This document shows, in pieces, positions 16,805-26,832 of a stretch of DNA of 64,000 nucleotides (positions within the stretch are counted from its first letter, which is position 1; every line of letters begins with the position of its first letter). The translations under genes and the position numbers were made by a program. The notes below the pieces were generated by a model. It did no database searches, was not told the origin of the DNA, and worked only from the letters and a program-made list of their open reading frames with translations. Source of the DNA: Verrucosispora sp. NA02020 (lineage in GTDB: Bacteria > Actinomycetota > Actinomycetes > Mycobacteriales > Micromonosporaceae); the NCBI RefSeq assembly GCF_013364215.1, contig NZ_CP054923.1:5828001-5892000 (forward strand), read 5' to 3'.

Positions 16805-19363
16805 GTGCCGGGAGTGCGCAACCTGACACAGGTCGAGGCGACCGAGCGGGCCCGACTGCTCGACGTGACCGGGTACGACATCAACCTGGACCTGTCCAGT
16901 GCCGTACACGCGGCCGGTGGCCGCACCTTCCGATCGACCACCGAGGTGCGCTTCCGGTGCAGCGAGCCGGGCGCCAGCACGTTCATCGAGGTCGCCGCGG
17001 ACTCGATCCGCTCGGCGACGCTCAACGGCGACCCGGTCGACCTGTCCGACTGGTCGGCCGAGAAGGGGCTGACGCTGACCGGTCTGGCCGAGGAGAACAC
17101 GCTGGTCGTCGACGCCGACTTCGCGTACTCCAGCTCGGGGCAGGGCCTGCACCGCAGCGTCGACCCGGTCGACGGCGAGACCTACCTCTACTCGCAGTTC
17201 GAGACCGCCGACGCGCAGCGCACGTACGCCTGCTTCGACCAGCCCGACCTGAAGAGCGTCTACACCTGGCACGCCACCGTCCCGGAGCACTGGAAGGCCG
17301 TCTCCAACATGCCGGTGGAGCGCGAGGAGGCGGCGGGTGAGGGTCTGAAGACCCTGCACTTCACCACCTCACCGCGGATGAGCACCTACATCACCGCGAT
17401 CTGCGCCGGGCCGTACCACGAGGTGCGGTACGCCCACGACGGCATCGACCTGGGCTACTTCTGCCGGGCCAGCATGGCGCAGTACCTCGACGCCGAGGAC
17501 CTGAACCTGATCACGACGCAGGGCTTCGACTTCTTCCACGAGCAGTTCGGGGTGCGCTACCCGCTGCCCAAGTACGACCAGGTCTGGGTGCCGGACTTCA
17601 ACGCCGGCGCGATGGAGAACTTCGGCTGCGTCACGCACGCCGAGTCGTACTACCTGTTCCGGTCGCAGGTGACCGACTACGAGTACGAGCAGCGGGCCAA
17701 CACGATCCTGCACGAGCTGGCGCACATGTGGTTCGGTGACCTGGTCACCATGCGCTGGTGGAACGACCTGTGGCTGAACGAGTCGTTCGCCGAGTGGGCC
17801 AGCCACTGGTGCAACACGCACGCCACCCGCTTCACCGAGGCGTGGACGACGTTCCTGTCCATCCGGAAGAACTGGGGCTACCGGCAGGACCAGCTCTCCT
17901 CCACCCACCCGGTGTACTGCGAGATGCCGGACCTGGAGGCGGTCGAGGTCAACTTCGACGGCATCACGTACGCCAAGGGCGCCAGCGTGCTCAAGCAGCT
18001 CGTGGCGTACGTGGGTGAGGAGCCGTTCCTGGCGGGTCTGCGGGCGTACTTCGCCAAGCACGCCTGGGGCAACGCCACCTTCGACGACCTGCTCACCGAG
18101 CTGGAGACCGCCTCCGGGCGCAAGCTGCGCACCTTCGCCACCCAGTGGCTGGAGACGGCGCAGGTCAACACGCTGCGGCCGGAGCTGACCATCGGCGAGG
18201 ACGGCACGTACCAGCGGGTCCTGGTCCGCCAGGAGGCGCCGCAGGGTCACCCGACGCTGCGGACCCACCGGATCGGGGTCGGCCTCTACGACCTCACCGA
18301 CGGTCGCCTGGTGCGCCGCGAACGGTACGAGGTGGACGTCGACGGCGAGTCGACCGAGCTGACCGAGCTCGCCGGAGTGCGGGCGGCCGACGTGCTGCTG
18401 CTCAACGACGACGACCTGACGTACACGAAGCTGCGCCTGGACGGGCGGTCGATGGCGACGGTGGTGCAGCACATCGCCGGCTTCGAGTCGTCGCTGGCGC
18501 GCGCGCTGTGCTGGACGGCCGCATGGGACATGACCCGCGACGCCGAGCTGGCCACCCGCGACTACGTGGCGCTGGTGCTGGCCGGGCTGCCGGCCGAGCG
18601 GGACATCAACCTGGTCACCGCCACGCTGCGCCAGGTCAGCACCGCCATCACCTTCTACGCCGACCCGAGCTGGGCGCCGACCGGCTGGGCCGACCTGGCC
18701 CGGACCGCGCGGACCGCGCTCGCCGCCGCCGAGCCCGGCAGCGGCTTCCAGCTGGCCTGGGCCCGGGCGTACGTCTCCGCGGCCCGCTCCGCCGAGGACC
18801 TGGCTATCCTGCGCGGCTGGCTGGACGGCTCCGAGGTGACCGCCGGGCTGACCATCGACACCGAGCTGCGCTGGAGCGTGCTGCAGTCCCTGGTGGCCAA
18901 CGGTGTGGCGGGTGGGCCGCAGATCGAGGCCGAGCTGGCCGGCGACAAGACCTCCAGCGGCGAGCGGGAGGCCGCGTACGCACACGCCCTGCTGCCCACC
19001 GCGGAGAACAAGGCGGCGGTCTGGGCACAGCTCACCGGTGCCGAGGCGCTGCCGAACTGGCGGAACCGGGCGCTGTTGCAGGGTTTCACCCACCCGACCC
19101 AGGTCGAACTGATCACGCCCTACCGGGACCGGTACTTCGACACGGTCGGGCAGGTCTGGGCGCGCCGGGACAGCGAGCCGGCGCAGGAGTTCGCCATGCT
19201 GGTGTACCCGGCGTACCTGGTCGACGACGACACGGTCGAGGCCACCGACGCCTGGCTGGCGCAGGAGGGCCACCCGGGTCCGCTGCGCCGGCTGGTGGCC
19301 GAGGGCCGCGACGGTGTGGTGCGGGCGCTCGCGGCCCGCGCCCGGGACGCCCGCAGCGCCTGA
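16805..19363 (+). CDS. pepN: aminopeptidase N (M1 metallopeptidase)
   Basis: This is an 852-residue zinc aminopeptidase that removes N-terminal residues from peptides in the cytosol. Domain I is beta-rich (to about residue 185). The catalytic domain follows, with the exopeptidase motif [13 protein letters not shown] and the zinc site [13 protein letters not shown], with the third ligand Glu in LNESFAEW 18 residues later. The C-terminal ERAP1-like helical domain covers about residues 510-840. GTG 16805 is preferred because GGAG lies eight bases upstream; the longer ATG-like extension from 16766 is unlikely. A strong stem-loop follows the stop codon, so it is probably monocistronic. Confidence 0.97.
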   Translation: MPGVRNLTQVEATERARLLDVTGYDINLDLSSAVHAAGGRTFRSTTEVRFRCSEPGASTFIEVAADSIRSATLNGDPVDLSDWSAEKGLTLTGLAEENTLVVDADFAYSSSGQGLHRSVDPVDGETYLYSQFETADAQRTYACFDQPDLKSVYTWHATVPEHWKAVSNMPVEREEAAGEGLKTLHFTTSPRMSTYITAICAGPYHEVRYAHDGIDLGYFCRASMAQYLDAEDLNLITTQGFDFFHEQFGVRYPLPKYDQVWVPDFNAGAMENFGCVTHAESYYLFRSQVTDYEYEQRANTILHELAHMWFGDLVTMRWWNDLWLNESFAEWASHWCNTHATRFTEAWTTFLSIRKNWGYRQDQLSSTHPVYCEMPDLEAVEVNFDGITYAKGASVLKQLVAYVGEEPFLAGLRAYFAKHAWGNATFDDLLTELETASGRKLRTFATQWLETAQVNTLRPELTIGEDGTYQRVLVRQEAPQGHPTLRTHRIGVGLYDLTDGRLVRRERYEVDVDGESTELTELAGVRAADVLLLNDDDLTYTKLRLDGRSMATVVQHIAGFESSLARALCWTAAWDMTRDAELATRDYVALVLAGLPAERDINLVTATLRQVSTAITFYADPSWAPTGWADLARTARTALAAAEPGSGFQLAWARAYVSAARSAEDLAILRGWLDGSEVTAGLTIDTELRWSVLQSLVANGVAGGPQIEAELAGDKTSSGEREAAYAHALLPTAENKAAVWAQLTGAEALPNWRNRALLQGFTHPTQVELITPYRDRYFDTVGQVWARRDSEPAQEFAMLVYPAYLVDDDTVEATDAWLAQEGHPGPLRRLVAEGRDGVVRALAARARDARSA

Positions 19364-19371
19364 CCCGCGCG

Positions 19372-19403
19372 CCGTGCGGCGGGCCGGTCGGCCCGCCGCA
19401 CGG
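19372..19403 (+). terminator. pepN terminator
   Basis: A perfect 14-bp stem (19372-19385 with 19390-19403) with a 4-nt GGTC loop begins nine bases after the pepN stop. It is one of the strongest hairpins in the window. Confidence 0.8.
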
Positions 19404-19429
19404 ACACGGAAGGCCACACGGAGACGAGA

Positions 19430-19462
19430 AAGCCCGGTCCCACGTCAGGTGGGGCCGGGCTT
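19430..19462 (-). terminator. terminator of the DUF5130 gene
   Basis: A 13-bp stem with one G-T pair (19430-19442 with 19450-19462, AAGCCCGG.../...CCGGGCTT) lies 17 bp beyond the stop of the minus-strand DUF5130 gene. Together with 19372-19403 it insulates the convergent genes. Confidence 0.7.
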
Positions 19463-19478
19463 CGTCGTACGGGAACGG

Positions 19479-19892
19479 TCAGGCGGTGCCGGCGTACCGG
19501 GAGAGCTGGTCGAGCCCCTGGATGATGCCGCCGGCCAGGTCACCGCCGCCGAACGAGGCCACCATCGACAGCGCGGCGATCTTGGCGTACGTGTCCGGCA
19601 CCCGCTTGCGGGCGTGCCGGCCGGTGACGATCTCCAGCTGCCGCTGGTTGGGCGAGACCGCGATCAGCACCGAGCGGTCCGGGTCGGCGAGCTGCCGGTG
19701 CAACCGCTCGGCGTGCTCGCGGACCGGCTCGTCGAGGCCGCCCACGAAGACCGAGAAGGTCAGGCCGGTGGTCCTGTCGGCCAGGCGCAGCGCCTCGTCG
19801 ATGCGCAGCAGCTGGCGGGTCGAGAACGGACCGTCGAGCACGTCGGGCGGGGTGCCCGGAGTGGTCTCGGGCTGCTTCTCACCAACGGTCAC
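19479..19892 (-). CDS. DUF5130 family protein (TPM-like fold)
   Basis: The 137-residue protein resembles the DUF5130 family, which has a fold related to TPM domains. Recognisable stretches are TRQLLRIDEALRLADRTTGL, FSVFVGG, HAERLHRQLADPDRSVLIAV and QRQLEIVTG, followed by a glycine-rich helix (SMVASFGGGDLAGGIIQGLD). GTG 19892 was selected because GGAGG lies five bases upstream; it overlaps the preceding gene by 14 bases, which suggests translational coupling. The molecular function is unknown. A hydrophobic C-terminal stretch may be amphipathic rather than membrane-spanning. Confidence 0.8.
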   Translation of the reverse strand: MTVGEKQPETTPGTPPDVLDGPFSTRQLLRIDEALRLADRTTGLTFSVFVGGLDEPVREHAERLHRQLADPDRSVLIAVSPNQRQLEIVTGRHARKRVPDTYAKIAALSMVASFGGGDLAGGIIQGLDQLSRYAGTA

Positions 19893-20181
19893 TTGCGCCT
19901 CCGGTCCCACCGGCCGGCGCCTCGACACCGGCCTGTTCCTGCTTGCGGCTGCTCAGCGCGGGCGCCTGTGCCCCCGCCGCCAGCGCGGTGCCGGCCGAGT
20001 CGGCCAGCTCCTCCGGCTTGCCGAGGAACCACACCGGCGTGAAGCTGAAGGGTCGGCCCGGACGGTACCGCTTGGCACCGCCGCCACCACTGCGGCTGCC
20101 CGCGTAGACGAGGCCGGCGATCACCAGCACGACGACTGCCGGGATGCCGACGAAGACCAGCAAGGTGTCGGTTACAGACAA
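19879..20181 (-). CDS. small single-pass membrane protein coupled to the DUF5130 gene
   Basis: From TTG 20181 the frame gives a roughly 100-residue protein. One N-terminal membrane helix (TLLVFVGIPAVVVLVIAGLV) is followed by a cytoplasmic segment with YRPGRPFSFTPVWFLGKPEE. Similar small proteins with a YRPG-RP-FTPVWF motif are common in actinobacteria without known function. An ATG at 20265 would extend the protein by 28 residues and overlap the amidase stop. I prefer 20181 because the helix then sits at the N-terminus. The gene overlaps the start of the DUF5130 gene. Confidence 0.65.
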   Translation of the reverse strand: MSVTDTLLVFVGIPAVVVLVIAGLVYAGSRSGGGGAKRYRPGRPFSFTPVWFLGKPEELADSAGTALAAGAQAPALSSRKQEQAGVEAPAGGTGGASDRW

Positions 20182-20233
20182 TCCCAACGCCCCCAGGCGG
20201 AAAGAGAGAACTTCGACCGGGCCGGGTGGCGGG

Positions 20234-21697
20234 TCACCGTGGTGACCTCCCGACTCCGCTGCCATTCACGTTAGCGGAGCCCACGCCCCGCCAGAGCGGC
20301 GGGTGGCGATCCCACCCGCCACACAGACCCTCCAGTTGCGCAGCCGTCGCGATCAGTCTCGCGTCGTCGCCGTACCGACCGGTCAGCAACACACCGACCG
20401 GCAACCCCTCGGCGGTCACCCCCACCGGCAACGAGACCGACGGCTGACCGGTGACGTTGAAGACCGCACAGTACGGGGAGAACCGCCGTTGCAGGTCGAA
20501 GTCCTCCTCCGGCGTACGCCCCTCGGTGAACCAGCCGACGGGTGCCTGCGGGGACGCCAACGTGGGACAGAGCAGCAGGTCACAGTCGGCGGTACGGCGC
20601 GCGCCGAGGCGTACCTGCGCCTGGAGTTCGCCGAGGGTGGCGCTGAGCGTACCGGCGGATATCCCGCCGCCCCGGGCCCGCAGGAAGCGGGTCAACGGCA
20701 GCAGGTCGGCCTCCCGCTCGGGCGGCACCGGCGCGAGCGAGAGGACGTACCAGACGACCTCGAACAGCGGCCAGACCTGTGGCCCGAGTGGCGGTGGCAC
20801 CTCGACCACCTGGTGACCGGCGGCGGTGAGCAGCGTCACGGCCCGGTCCACCGCGGCGACGCAGTCCGGGTGGACCGGCTCGTCGGCGAGCATCGGCGCG
20901 GTGAACCGGCCCACCCGCAACCGTCCGGGGTCGGCGGCGCGGGCGGCGCCCAGGTAGCCGTCGGCCGGCGGCGGTGGCGGCAGGTACGGCTCGCCGGGCA
21001 TCGGCTCGGCGAACACGTCGAGCAGCGCGGCCACGTCGGCGACGGTACGGCCGATCGGGCCGCTGGTGGGCAGCCCGAACGCGCCGGAGCCGAGCGGGCC
21101 GCCGGAGACCACGCCCCGGCTCGGCTTGTAGCCGATCAGGCCGCACAGGGACGCCGGGATGCGGACCGATCCCCCGCCGTCGGAGCCCTGGGCCACCGGC
21201 ACGAGCCCGGCCGCCACCGCAGCCGCCGCGCCGCCGCTGGAGCCGCCGGCGGTGTACGCCAGGTCCCACGGGTTGCGTGCCGGCGGGGCCACCAGCCCCT
21301 CGGAGTAGAGCGAGCAGCCCAGCTCGGAGGTGGTGGTCTTGCCGAGGCTGACCAGACCGGCCGACCGGACGAAGCGCACCACGTCGGCGTCGACCGGCGG
21401 GACCAGGTCGGCGAAGGCGGCCGAGCCGAAGCTGGTGGGTACGCCGGCCGTCAACGTCAGGTCCTTGATCGCGGTGGCCACGCCGTGCAGCGGTCCCCGC
21501 CGGTCGGCCGGGGTGGCGTCGGCGGCCCGCGCCGCCTCGCGCGCCGCCTCGGCGGTGACCGTGACGAAGGCGCCCACCGTGTCGCCGAGGGCGTCGACCC
21601 GGTGCAGGTAGTGCTCGACCGTCTCCAGGCTGGTCAGCTCGCCACGGGCGATCGCGGCGGCCTGCTCCAACGCGGTCAGGTCGTGCGGCTCGGCCAT
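20234..21697 (-). CDS. amidase signature family protein
   Basis: The 487-residue enzyme is of the amidase signature (GatA-like) family. The Ser-cisSer-Lys triad is visible: Lys in [12 protein letters not shown], cis-Ser in [15 protein letters not shown] and nucleophile Ser in [16 protein letters not shown]. It hydrolyses an amide bond of unknown substrate and is not the GatCAB subunit, because no gatB or gatC is nearby. The start is ATG 21697, with AGGA upstream. It is the next minus-strand gene after the tryptophan catabolic operon, separated from the ACMS decarboxylase gene by the 55-nt repeat copy B. It may or may not be co-transcribed with that operon. Confidence 0.9.
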   Translation of the reverse strand: MAEPHDLTALEQAAAIARGELTSLETVEHYLHRVDALGDTVGAFVTVTAEAAREAARAADATPADRRGPLHGVATAIKDLTLTAGVPTSFGSAAFADLVPPVDADVVRFVRSAGLVSLGKTTTSELGCSLYSEGLVAPPARNPWDLAYTAGGSSGGAAAAVAAGLVPVAQGSDGGGSVRIPASLCGLIGYKPSRGVVSGGPLGSGAFGLPTSGPIGRTVADVAALLDVFAEPMPGEPYLPPPPPADGYLGAARAADPGRLRVGRFTAPMLADEPVHPDCVAAVDRAVTLLTAAGHQVVEVPPPLGPQVWPLFEVVWYVLSLAPVPPEREADLLPLTRFLRARGGGISAGTLSATLGELQAQVRLGARRTADCDLLLCPTLASPQAPVGWFTEGRTPEEDFDLQRRFSPYCAVFNVTGQPSVSLPVGVTAEGLPVGVLLTGRYGDDARLIATAAQLEGLCGGWDRHPPLWRGVGSANVNGSGVGRSPR

Positions 21698-21810
21698 GTC
21701 GTTATCCTGCCGCGCCGGCCCGCCGCTCGCACCCGTCACGCGCCGGAACGCGCCCAGGCGGCTGCGTGCCGAGCGCGCTGCGTGCCGAGCGCCGAGCGCC
21801 GGGACGTGGT

Positions 21811-21865
21811 GTTAGGAGGGGACCCCTGCTATGCACGAGGCGTTAATAAGGTGCCCTTCCTTGCA
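21811..21865 (+). repeat. dispersed 55-nt two-unit palindromic repeat, copy B
   Basis: The first unit begins GTTAGGAGGGGACCCCTGCT, the spacer is ACGAGGC and the second unit begins GTTAATAAGGTGCCCTTCCT. The second unit overlaps the 3' end of the ACMS decarboxylase gene on the opposite strand and supplies its last codons (...GRAPY) and TAA stop. Confidence 0.85.
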
Positions 21866-22859
21866 GGAAGTGCAGGGCGTTACCGGCCAGCAGGCGGGCG
21901 CGCTGGGCGTCGGTGAGGAAGTCGGCCTGGTGGACCACCCGTCCGGCCGGACGCTCGCCCAGCGGGTACGGGTAGTCGCTGCCGAGCAGCACCCGGTCGA
22001 CGCCCATGGTGTCGACCAGAAGCCGCAGCGCCGGGGTGGAGAAGACCACCGAGTCGACGTAGAACCGGTCCAGGTAGCTGCTGGGCGGGGCGGCGGAGGC
22101 ACCGCGTACCAGGTCGCCCCGGCGGTGCCAGGCGTTGTCGGCGCGCCCCAGCCAGAACGGGAAGCTGCCGCCGCCGTGGGCGAAGCAGATCCGCAGCGTC
22201 GGCGGCACCTTGTCGAAGACCCCGCCGAGGATCATCGACAGCACCGACAGGTGCGTCTCGGCGGGCATGCCGGTGAGCCAGCGCGCCATCCACCGGTCGA
22301 GCCGGGGCCCGCCGGGCATGTCCCACGGGTGCACGAAGACCGGCGCGCCCACCTCGGCGCAGTGGGTCAGGAACGTCACGATGCCGGCGTCGTCCAGGTC
22401 CCGGTCGCCGACGTGGTTGCCGATCTCCACGCCGACGTGCCCGGCCGCCAGGCAGCGGTCCAGCTCGGCGCAGGCCGCGTCCGGGTCCTGCAACGGCACC
22501 TGGCAGAACGGCAGCAGCCGGTCGCCGCCGGCCGAGGTGACCTCCAGGGTGAGGTCGTTGAAGATCCGGGCCACCCGGACCGCCTGGTCGGCCGGGCGGT
22601 CGTAGCCGAAGAACACCGGCGTGGGCGAGACCACCTGCACGTCCACCCCGTCGGCGGCCATGTCGGCGAGGCGGGTCGGCGCGTCCCAGCACTCGGCGCC
22701 GACCGGCCGGAACTCGGTCTCCCCCACCATGATCATGGCCGCGCGTTCCGAGTCGACCCGCAGCCAGGGCCACCCGGACCCGCCGCAGGCCGCGGCGAGG
22801 TCCGGCCATCCCCTGGGTACGACGTGGGTGTGCACGTCCACCACGGTGGGTGTCGCCAT
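21843..22859 (-). CDS. 2-amino-3-carboxymuconate-6-semialdehyde decarboxylase
   Basis: The 338-residue metal-dependent amidohydrolase is of the ACMSD type. The metal ligands are visible as His-Thr-His in VDVHTHVVP, a His in APVFVHPWDMPGG and the Asp in LLGSDYPYPLGE. SICFAHGGG-like text (RICFAHGGGSFPFWLGR) is also typical. It decarboxylates ACMS, the ring-opened 3-hydroxyanthranilate product, to 2-aminomuconate semialdehyde and so prevents quinolinate formation. It follows the 3-hydroxyanthranilate dioxygenase gene with a 2-bp gap. The C-terminal residues GRAPY and the TAA come from the inserted repeat B, so the native C-terminus was probably different. Confidence 0.93.
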   Translation of the reverse strand: MATPTVVDVHTHVVPRGWPDLAAACGGSGWPWLRVDSERAAMIMVGETEFRPVGAECWDAPTRLADMAADGVDVQVVSPTPVFFGYDRPADQAVRVARIFNDLTLEVTSAGGDRLLPFCQVPLQDPDAACAELDRCLAAGHVGVEIGNHVGDRDLDDAGIVTFLTHCAEVGAPVFVHPWDMPGGPRLDRWMARWLTGMPAETHLSVLSMILGGVFDKVPPTLRICFAHGGGSFPFWLGRADNAWHRRGDLVRGASAAPPSSYLDRFYVDSVVFSTPALRLLVDTMGVDRVLLGSDYPYPLGERPAGRVVHQADFLTDAQRARLLAGNALHFLQGRAPY

Positions 22860-22861
22860 CG

Positions 22862-23386
22862 TCAGCCCTTACCCGGGTGCAGCGTGCCGCACCGCTCGCA
22901 GGTCCGTGCCGCCTCGTCGGTGTAGAAGGCGCCGAAGACGGGCGGCAGGTCGGCGGCGATGTCACGGACCTGCAACTCGACCTCGTGCACCTTGTGCCCG
23001 CACTCGGGGCAGTACCACTGGAACTTCTCCAGCGTCCCCTCGGCGCGTACCCGCTCGACCACCACGCCGATCGAGCCGGGCTCGGGACGCTGCGGCGAGT
23101 GCGGAGTGTTGCGCGGCAGCATCCACATCTGGCCCTCGCGCACGTGCACCGTACGCGGCCCCTCCGGGGTCATCAGGTTGATGTGCATGTTGCCCTTGAC
23201 CTGGTAGAAGAACTCCTCGTACGGGTCGACGTGGAAGTCGGTGCGCTGGTTGGGTCCACCCACCACCATGACGATGAAGTCGTCGGAGCCGGGGAACATC
23301 TCCTTGTTGCCGACCGGCGGCTTGAGCAGGTGCTGGTTGTCGGCGATCCAGCCGGGAAAGCTGAAAGGCTCGGCGATCTCACTCAC
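22862..23386 (-). CDS. 3-hydroxyanthranilate 3,4-dioxygenase
   Basis: The 174-residue cupin enzyme opens the ring of 3-hydroxyanthranilate to give ACMS. Iron ligands are visible in [14 protein letters not shown] (His and Glu) and [11 protein letters not shown] (His), and a substrate-binding Arg is in [12 protein letters not shown]-terminal rubredoxin-like iron site with [10 protein letters not shown] and [10 protein letters not shown] is present, as in the bacterial enzymes. The symbol nbaC or haaO is used in other species. It overlaps the upstream RidA-type deaminase gene by eight bases and precedes the decarboxylase gene directly, so the three are translated together. Confidence 0.96.
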   Translation of the reverse strand: MSEIAEPFSFPGWIADNQHLLKPPVGNKEMFPGSDDFIVMVVGGPNQRTDFHVDPYEEFFYQVKGNMHINLMTPEGPRTVHVREGQMWMLPRNTPHSPQRPEPGSIGVVVERVRAEGTLEKFQWYCPECGHKVHEVELQVRDIAADLPPVFGAFYTDEAARTCERCGTLHPGKG

Positions 23387-23813
23387 GACTACCTCCTCCG
23401 GGAAGCAGGGCCACGGCTTGCATCTCGATCAGCAGGTGGGGATGCGGCAACTGGTGCACGGCCACGGTCGTCCGGGTCGGCCCGGTGGCGTCGAAGAACT
23501 CCGCCCACACCTGGTTGTACCCACCGAAATCATTCATGTTGACCAGGTACGACGTCACCTGCACCAGGTCGGTCAACTCGGCGCCGACGGATCTCAGCAG
23601 GTCACCGATGTTCTCGATGACCGCGCGCGTCTGCACCCGGATGTCCAGGTCGGTGGTGCCGAACTCGTCCACCGACACGCCGGCGAAGCTGTTGTCCGGC
23701 AGCCGGGACGACGTCCCGGACACGAACACGAACCCCCCGGCCACCTTCACGTGCGGAAAGGCCCCCCGAGGCACCGCCTTCCCCGCAACCACCCGCCCCC
23801 CGTCACTCCCCAC
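23379..23813 (-). CDS. RidA-family 2-aminomuconate deaminase
   Basis: The 144-residue protein belongs to the RidA/YjgF family. [29 protein letters not shown] text ([18 protein letters not shown]) and [20 protein letters not shown] are characteristic. Its position among aminomuconate-pathway genes identifies it as the probable 2-aminomuconate deaminase, which yields 4-oxalocrotonate. GTG 23813 is chosen because the upstream extension to 23912 has no family similarity. A 24-bp perfect inverted repeat lies 108 bp upstream, so this gene may begin a second transcription unit. Confidence 0.85.
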   Translation of the reverse strand: MGSDGGRVVAGKAVPRGAFPHVKVAGGFVFVSGTSSRLPDNSFAGVSVDEFGTTDLDIRVQTRAVIENIGDLLRSVGAELTDLVQVTSYLVNMNDFGGYNQVWAEFFDATGPTRTTVAVHQLPHPHLLIEMQAVALLPGGGSRE

Positions 23814-23840
23814 ACCACACCCCCACCAACGAACCCCGAC

Positions 23841-23915
23841 CACCCGGCCGAGCAACACAAGCGCCAACCACCTGAGCCGCACCCCCACCCGGCGGAGCAA
23901 CGCGAACGCCAACCG
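23841..23915. repeat. imperfect 30-bp direct repeat upstream of the deaminase gene
   Basis: Two related copies (23841-23870 and 23886-23915) share CACCCGGC-GAGCAAC and CGCCAACC, with a few substitutions, in the non-coding leader of the RidA-type gene. They could be paired regulator sites or simply duplicated leader sequence. Confidence 0.45.
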
Positions 23916-23920
23916 AGTCA

Positions 23921-23994
23921 GGGGTTCCGGGCAGCCCGACCGGCGCAGGGATCAAGCCTGACCGCCCGGAGCCGGTCGGGCTGCCCGGAACCCC
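23921..23994 (-). terminator. very strong inverted repeat within the tryptophan operon
   Basis: A perfect 24-bp stem (23921-23944 with 23971-23994) with a 26-nt loop lies between the decarboxylase gene (stop at 24024) and the RidA-type gene (start at 23813). It starts about 30 bp after the decarboxylase stop. Its form suggests a terminator or attenuator that splits or dampens the operon. Confidence 0.75.
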
Positions 23995-24023
23995 CACCAC
24001 GCACCCACGCACAAGCACAGACA

Positions 24024-24797
24024 TCAAGAACCAGCCCGAACCGAAGCCCCACCAAGCTTCTCCACCACAGCCCGCACCCGCACCCCCGCCCGCAACGGCA
24101 CCGCCGCCGTAGCCGCCCCCGCCAGGAACACCCACCCCTCCCGCAGCCGTACGCCGTGCCGTCCGGCCAGCCGGATGCCCTCGTCCAGGGCCCGGCGCGG
24201 GTCGCCGAGGATGGCCGCCGTCGAGCCGACCTGGGCGACTCGTCCGTCGACCTCCAGCAGTACGCCGAGGTTCTCCAGCCCGTCGGGCACGGGTGACCAG
24301 GGGCCGATCACGAACGCGCCGGCCGAGGTGTTGTCGGCGATGACGTCCGGCAGGGAGAAGGTGAAGTTCGCGTACCGGCTGTCGATCAGCTCGATCGCCG
24401 GGGCGACGGCGCGGACCGCGTCGGTGAAGTCGCCGACCGGCTCGCCGGGTTCGGGCAGTCGGTCCAGCAGGAACGCCACCTCGGGTTCGACCCGGGGGTG
24501 GATGAAGCCGGTCACGTCGACCGTGCCGCCGTCGGGGATCCGCATGGTGTCGGTGAGCCGACCCCAGATCACCTCGTCCACCCCGACCTGGGCCATCTTG
24601 GCCTTGCTGGTCAGTCCCATCTTCAGCCCGACCAGCCGCTCGCCACGGTCGAGCCGGCGTTGCACGAGAGCGGCCTGCACCGCGTACGCGGTGTCGACGT
24701 CGAGTCCGGTCTCGGCGGCGAGCTGCGGTACGGCGGTGGCCGTGTCGGCCGCCCGGTCCAGCGTCGCCGCGATCCCGGCGATGTCCGGCCCGATCAT
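24024..24797 (-). CDS. 4-oxalocrotonate (2-oxo-3-hexenedioate) decarboxylase
   Basis: The 257-residue protein belongs to the hydratase/decarboxylase family of meta-cleavage pathways. Signature stretches are [34 protein letters not shown] with metal-binding Glu residues, [22 protein letters not shown] and FVIGPW. It removes CO2 from 4-oxalocrotonate to give 2-oxopent-4-enoate. It is paralogous to the hydratase at 26832-27626; the [10 protein letters not shown] text is closer to decarboxylases. The start at ATG 24797 has AGGAG and overlaps the stop of the aldolase gene by four bases (ATGA). Confidence 0.88.
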   Translation of the reverse strand: MIGPDIAGIAATLDRAADTATAVPQLAAETGLDVDTAYAVQAALVQRRLDRGERLVGLKMGLTSKAKMAQVGVDEVIWGRLTDTMRIPDGGTVDVTGFIHPRVEPEVAFLLDRLPEPGEPVGDFTDAVRAVAPAIELIDSRYANFTFSLPDVIADNTSAGAFVIGPWSPVPDGLENLGVLLEVDGRVAQVGSTAAILGDPRRALDEGIRLAGRHGVRLREGWVFLAGAATAAVPLRAGVRVRAVVEKLGGASVRAGS

Positions 24798-25855
24798 GTT
24801 CTCTCCTGCCCGGCGAGGTCCAGCGCCACGTCGACGATCATGTCCTCCTGCCCGCCGACCATCCGCCGTCGGCCGAGTTCGACCAGGATGGAGCGGACGT
24901 CCACGCCGTACCGGGCGGAGGCCCGTTCGGCGTGCCGGAGGAAGCTTGAGTAGACCCCGGCGTAGCCGAGGGAGAGGGTTTCCCGGTCCACCTGGACCGG
25001 CCGGTCCTGGAGCGGGCGGACGATGTCGTCGGCGGCGTCCATCAGCGCGAAGACGTCGCAGCCGTGCTCCCAGCCGTGCAGTTCGGCGACCGCGACGAAG
25101 ACCTCCAGCGGCGCGTTGCCGGCCCCGGCACCCATTCCGGCGAGCGAGGCGTCCACCCGGACGGTTCGCCCGTGCGGGGCGTCCGGGCCGGGCGCGTCGG
25201 CGCCGACGACGCGTCCGTGCTCGACGGCCGCCACGCTGTTGGCCACCCCCAGCGAGAGGTTGTGGTGGGCGTGGATGCCGATCTGCGTGGTCGGCTCCAA
25301 CACCTGCCGGTACGCGTCGACGCGTTGCGCCACGTCGGATGTCAGCAACCGGCCGCCGGAGTCGGTGACGTAGACGCAGTGCGCCCCGTACGACTCCATC
25401 AGTCTGGCCTGGGCGGCCAGCCCGGCCGGGTCGTTCATGTGCGACATCATCAGGAAGCCGGAGACGTCCATGCCGTTCTCGCGCGCCCACGAGATGTGCT
25501 GGGCGGAGATGTCGGCCTCGGTGCAGTGGGTGGCGATCCGGACGCTGGTCACACCGAGCGCACGCGCCGCCTTGAGGTCGGCGATGGTGCCGATTCCGGG
25601 CAGCAGCAGGGTGGTCAGCTTGGCGGTGGTCATCACCTCGGCGGCAGCCGCGATCCAGTCGGCGTCGCTGGCCGCGCCGTGGCCGTAGTTGACGCTGGAA
25701 CCGGCGAGACCGTCGCCGTGCGCCACCTCGATCGCGGCCACCCCGGCGGCGTCCAGCGCGGCGGCGATGGTGCGGACCTGGTCGACGGTGTACCGGTGGG
25801 CGACGGCGTGCATGCCGTCGCGCAACGTCACGTCCTGGATGTACAGCTCGGTCAT
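24794..25855 (-). CDS. 4-hydroxy-2-oxovalerate aldolase
   Basis: The 353-residue enzyme of the HMGL-like TIM-barrel family splits 4-hydroxy-2-oxovalerate into pyruvate and acetaldehyde. Catalytic and metal residues are visible in [13 protein letters not shown] and [18 protein letters not shown] 25855 is preferred because GGAGG lies six bases upstream; GTG 25894 overlaps the dehydrogenase stop (GTGA) and would add 13 residues. Between VEHGRVV and [15 protein letters not shown] there is an extra Pro/Ala-rich stretch of about 15 residues compared with typical family members. The enzyme forms a channelling complex with the next enzyme in well-studied systems. Confidence 0.95.
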   Translation of the reverse strand: MTELYIQDVTLRDGMHAVAHRYTVDQVRTIAAALDAAGVAAIEVAHGDGLAGSSVNYGHGAASDADWIAAAAEVMTTAKLTTLLLPGIGTIADLKAARALGVTSVRIATHCTEADISAQHISWARENGMDVSGFLMMSHMNDPAGLAAQARLMESYGAHCVYVTDSGGRLLTSDVAQRVDAYRQVLEPTTQIGIHAHHNLSLGVANSVAAVEHGRVVGADAPGPDAPHGRTVRVDASLAGMGAGAGNAPLEVFVAVAELHGWEHGCDVFALMDAADDIVRPLQDRPVQVDRETLSLGYAGVYSSFLRHAERASARYGVDVRSILVELGRRRMVGGQEDMIVDVALDLAGQERT

Positions 25856-25890
25856 CGGACCGCCCTCCACGACCGTCCCGTCCTCAGTAC

Positions 25891-26832
25891 TCACGCCCGC
25901 ACCCCCTCGGTGCGCAGGGCGACCAGGCGCTGCGCGGTCCGCAGCGCGGCCGAGGTCATGATGTCCAGGTTCCCGGCGTACGCGGGCAGGTAGTGCCCGG
26001 CACCGGCGACCTCCAGGAAGACCGTCACCTGTACGCCGGTGAGCTGCCGGCCCAGCGTCGGCACGTACCCGTCCACCCGGTCGAACTGCACGTCCTGCTT
26101 GAGCCGGTAGCCCGGGACGTACTCCTGCACCTCGCCGACCATAGCGGCGACCGACTCGGCGATGGCGGCCCGGTCGGCGTCCGGGTCCGGGCAGAGGCAG
26201 TAGACGGTGTCGCGCATCAGCAGCGGCGGCTCGGCCGGGTTCAGCACGATGATCGCCTTGCCGCGTTCCGCGCCGCCGACCACCTCGATGGCGCGCGCGG
26301 TGGTCTCGGTGAACTCGTCGATGTTGGCCCGGGTGCCCGGACCGGCCGACCGCGAGGCGATCGAGGCGACGATCTCGCCGTACGCCACCGGGGTGACCCG
26401 GCGGACCGCCGCAACGATCGGCACGGTCGCCTGTCCACCGCAGGTCACCATGTTCAGGTTCGTCTCGTGCAGGTGCTCGTCGAGGTTGACCGGCGGCACC
26501 ACGTACGGGCCGATGGCGGCCGGGGTCAGGTCGACCACCGTGCGCCCGTGGCGGCGCAGCACGGCGTCGTTGTGCCGGTGCGCGCCGGCCGAGGTGGCGT
26601 CGAAGACCAGGTCGACGTCGGCGAACTCGGGCATCGCGACCAGGCCGTCCACGCCCTCGGCGGTGGTGGCCACGCCGAGGCGGCGGGCGCGGGCCAGGCC
26701 GTCGGAGGCCGGGTCGATGCCGGCCATCGCCACCATCCGCAGGCCACCGTCGGCGTCACCGCCCGACCGGAGCACCTTGATCATCAGATCGGTGCCGATG
26801 TTGCCGGACCCGATCACCGCCACTCCGGCCAT
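25891..26832 (-). CDS. acetaldehyde dehydrogenase (acetylating)
   Basis: The 313-residue protein is of the DmpF/MhpF type. The Rossmann motif is [14 protein letters not shown], the catalytic Cys lies in [14 protein letters not shown], and the C-terminal [20 protein letters not shown] is family-typical. It oxidises acetaldehyde from the aldolase to acetyl-CoA with NAD+ and CoA. ATG 26832 overlaps the stop of the hydratase gene by one base (TGATG), and its own stop overlaps the alternative aldolase start by four bases. This order (hydratase, dehydrogenase, aldolase, decarboxylase) is the classic meta-cleavage lower pathway. Confidence 0.96.
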   Translation of the reverse strand: MAGVAVIGSGNIGTDLMIKVLRSGGDADGGLRMVAMAGIDPASDGLARARRLGVATTAEGVDGLVAMPEFADVDLVFDATSAGAHRHNDAVLRRHGRTVVDLTPAAIGPYVVPPVNLDEHLHETNLNMVTCGGQATVPIVAAVRRVTPVAYGEIVASIASRSAGPGTRANIDEFTETTARAIEVVGGAERGKAIIVLNPAEPPLLMRDTVYCLCPDPDADRAAIAESVAAMVGEVQEYVPGYRLKQDVQFDRVDGYVPTLGRQLTGVQVTVFLEVAGAGHYLPAYAGNLDIMTSAALRTAQRLVALRTEGVRA

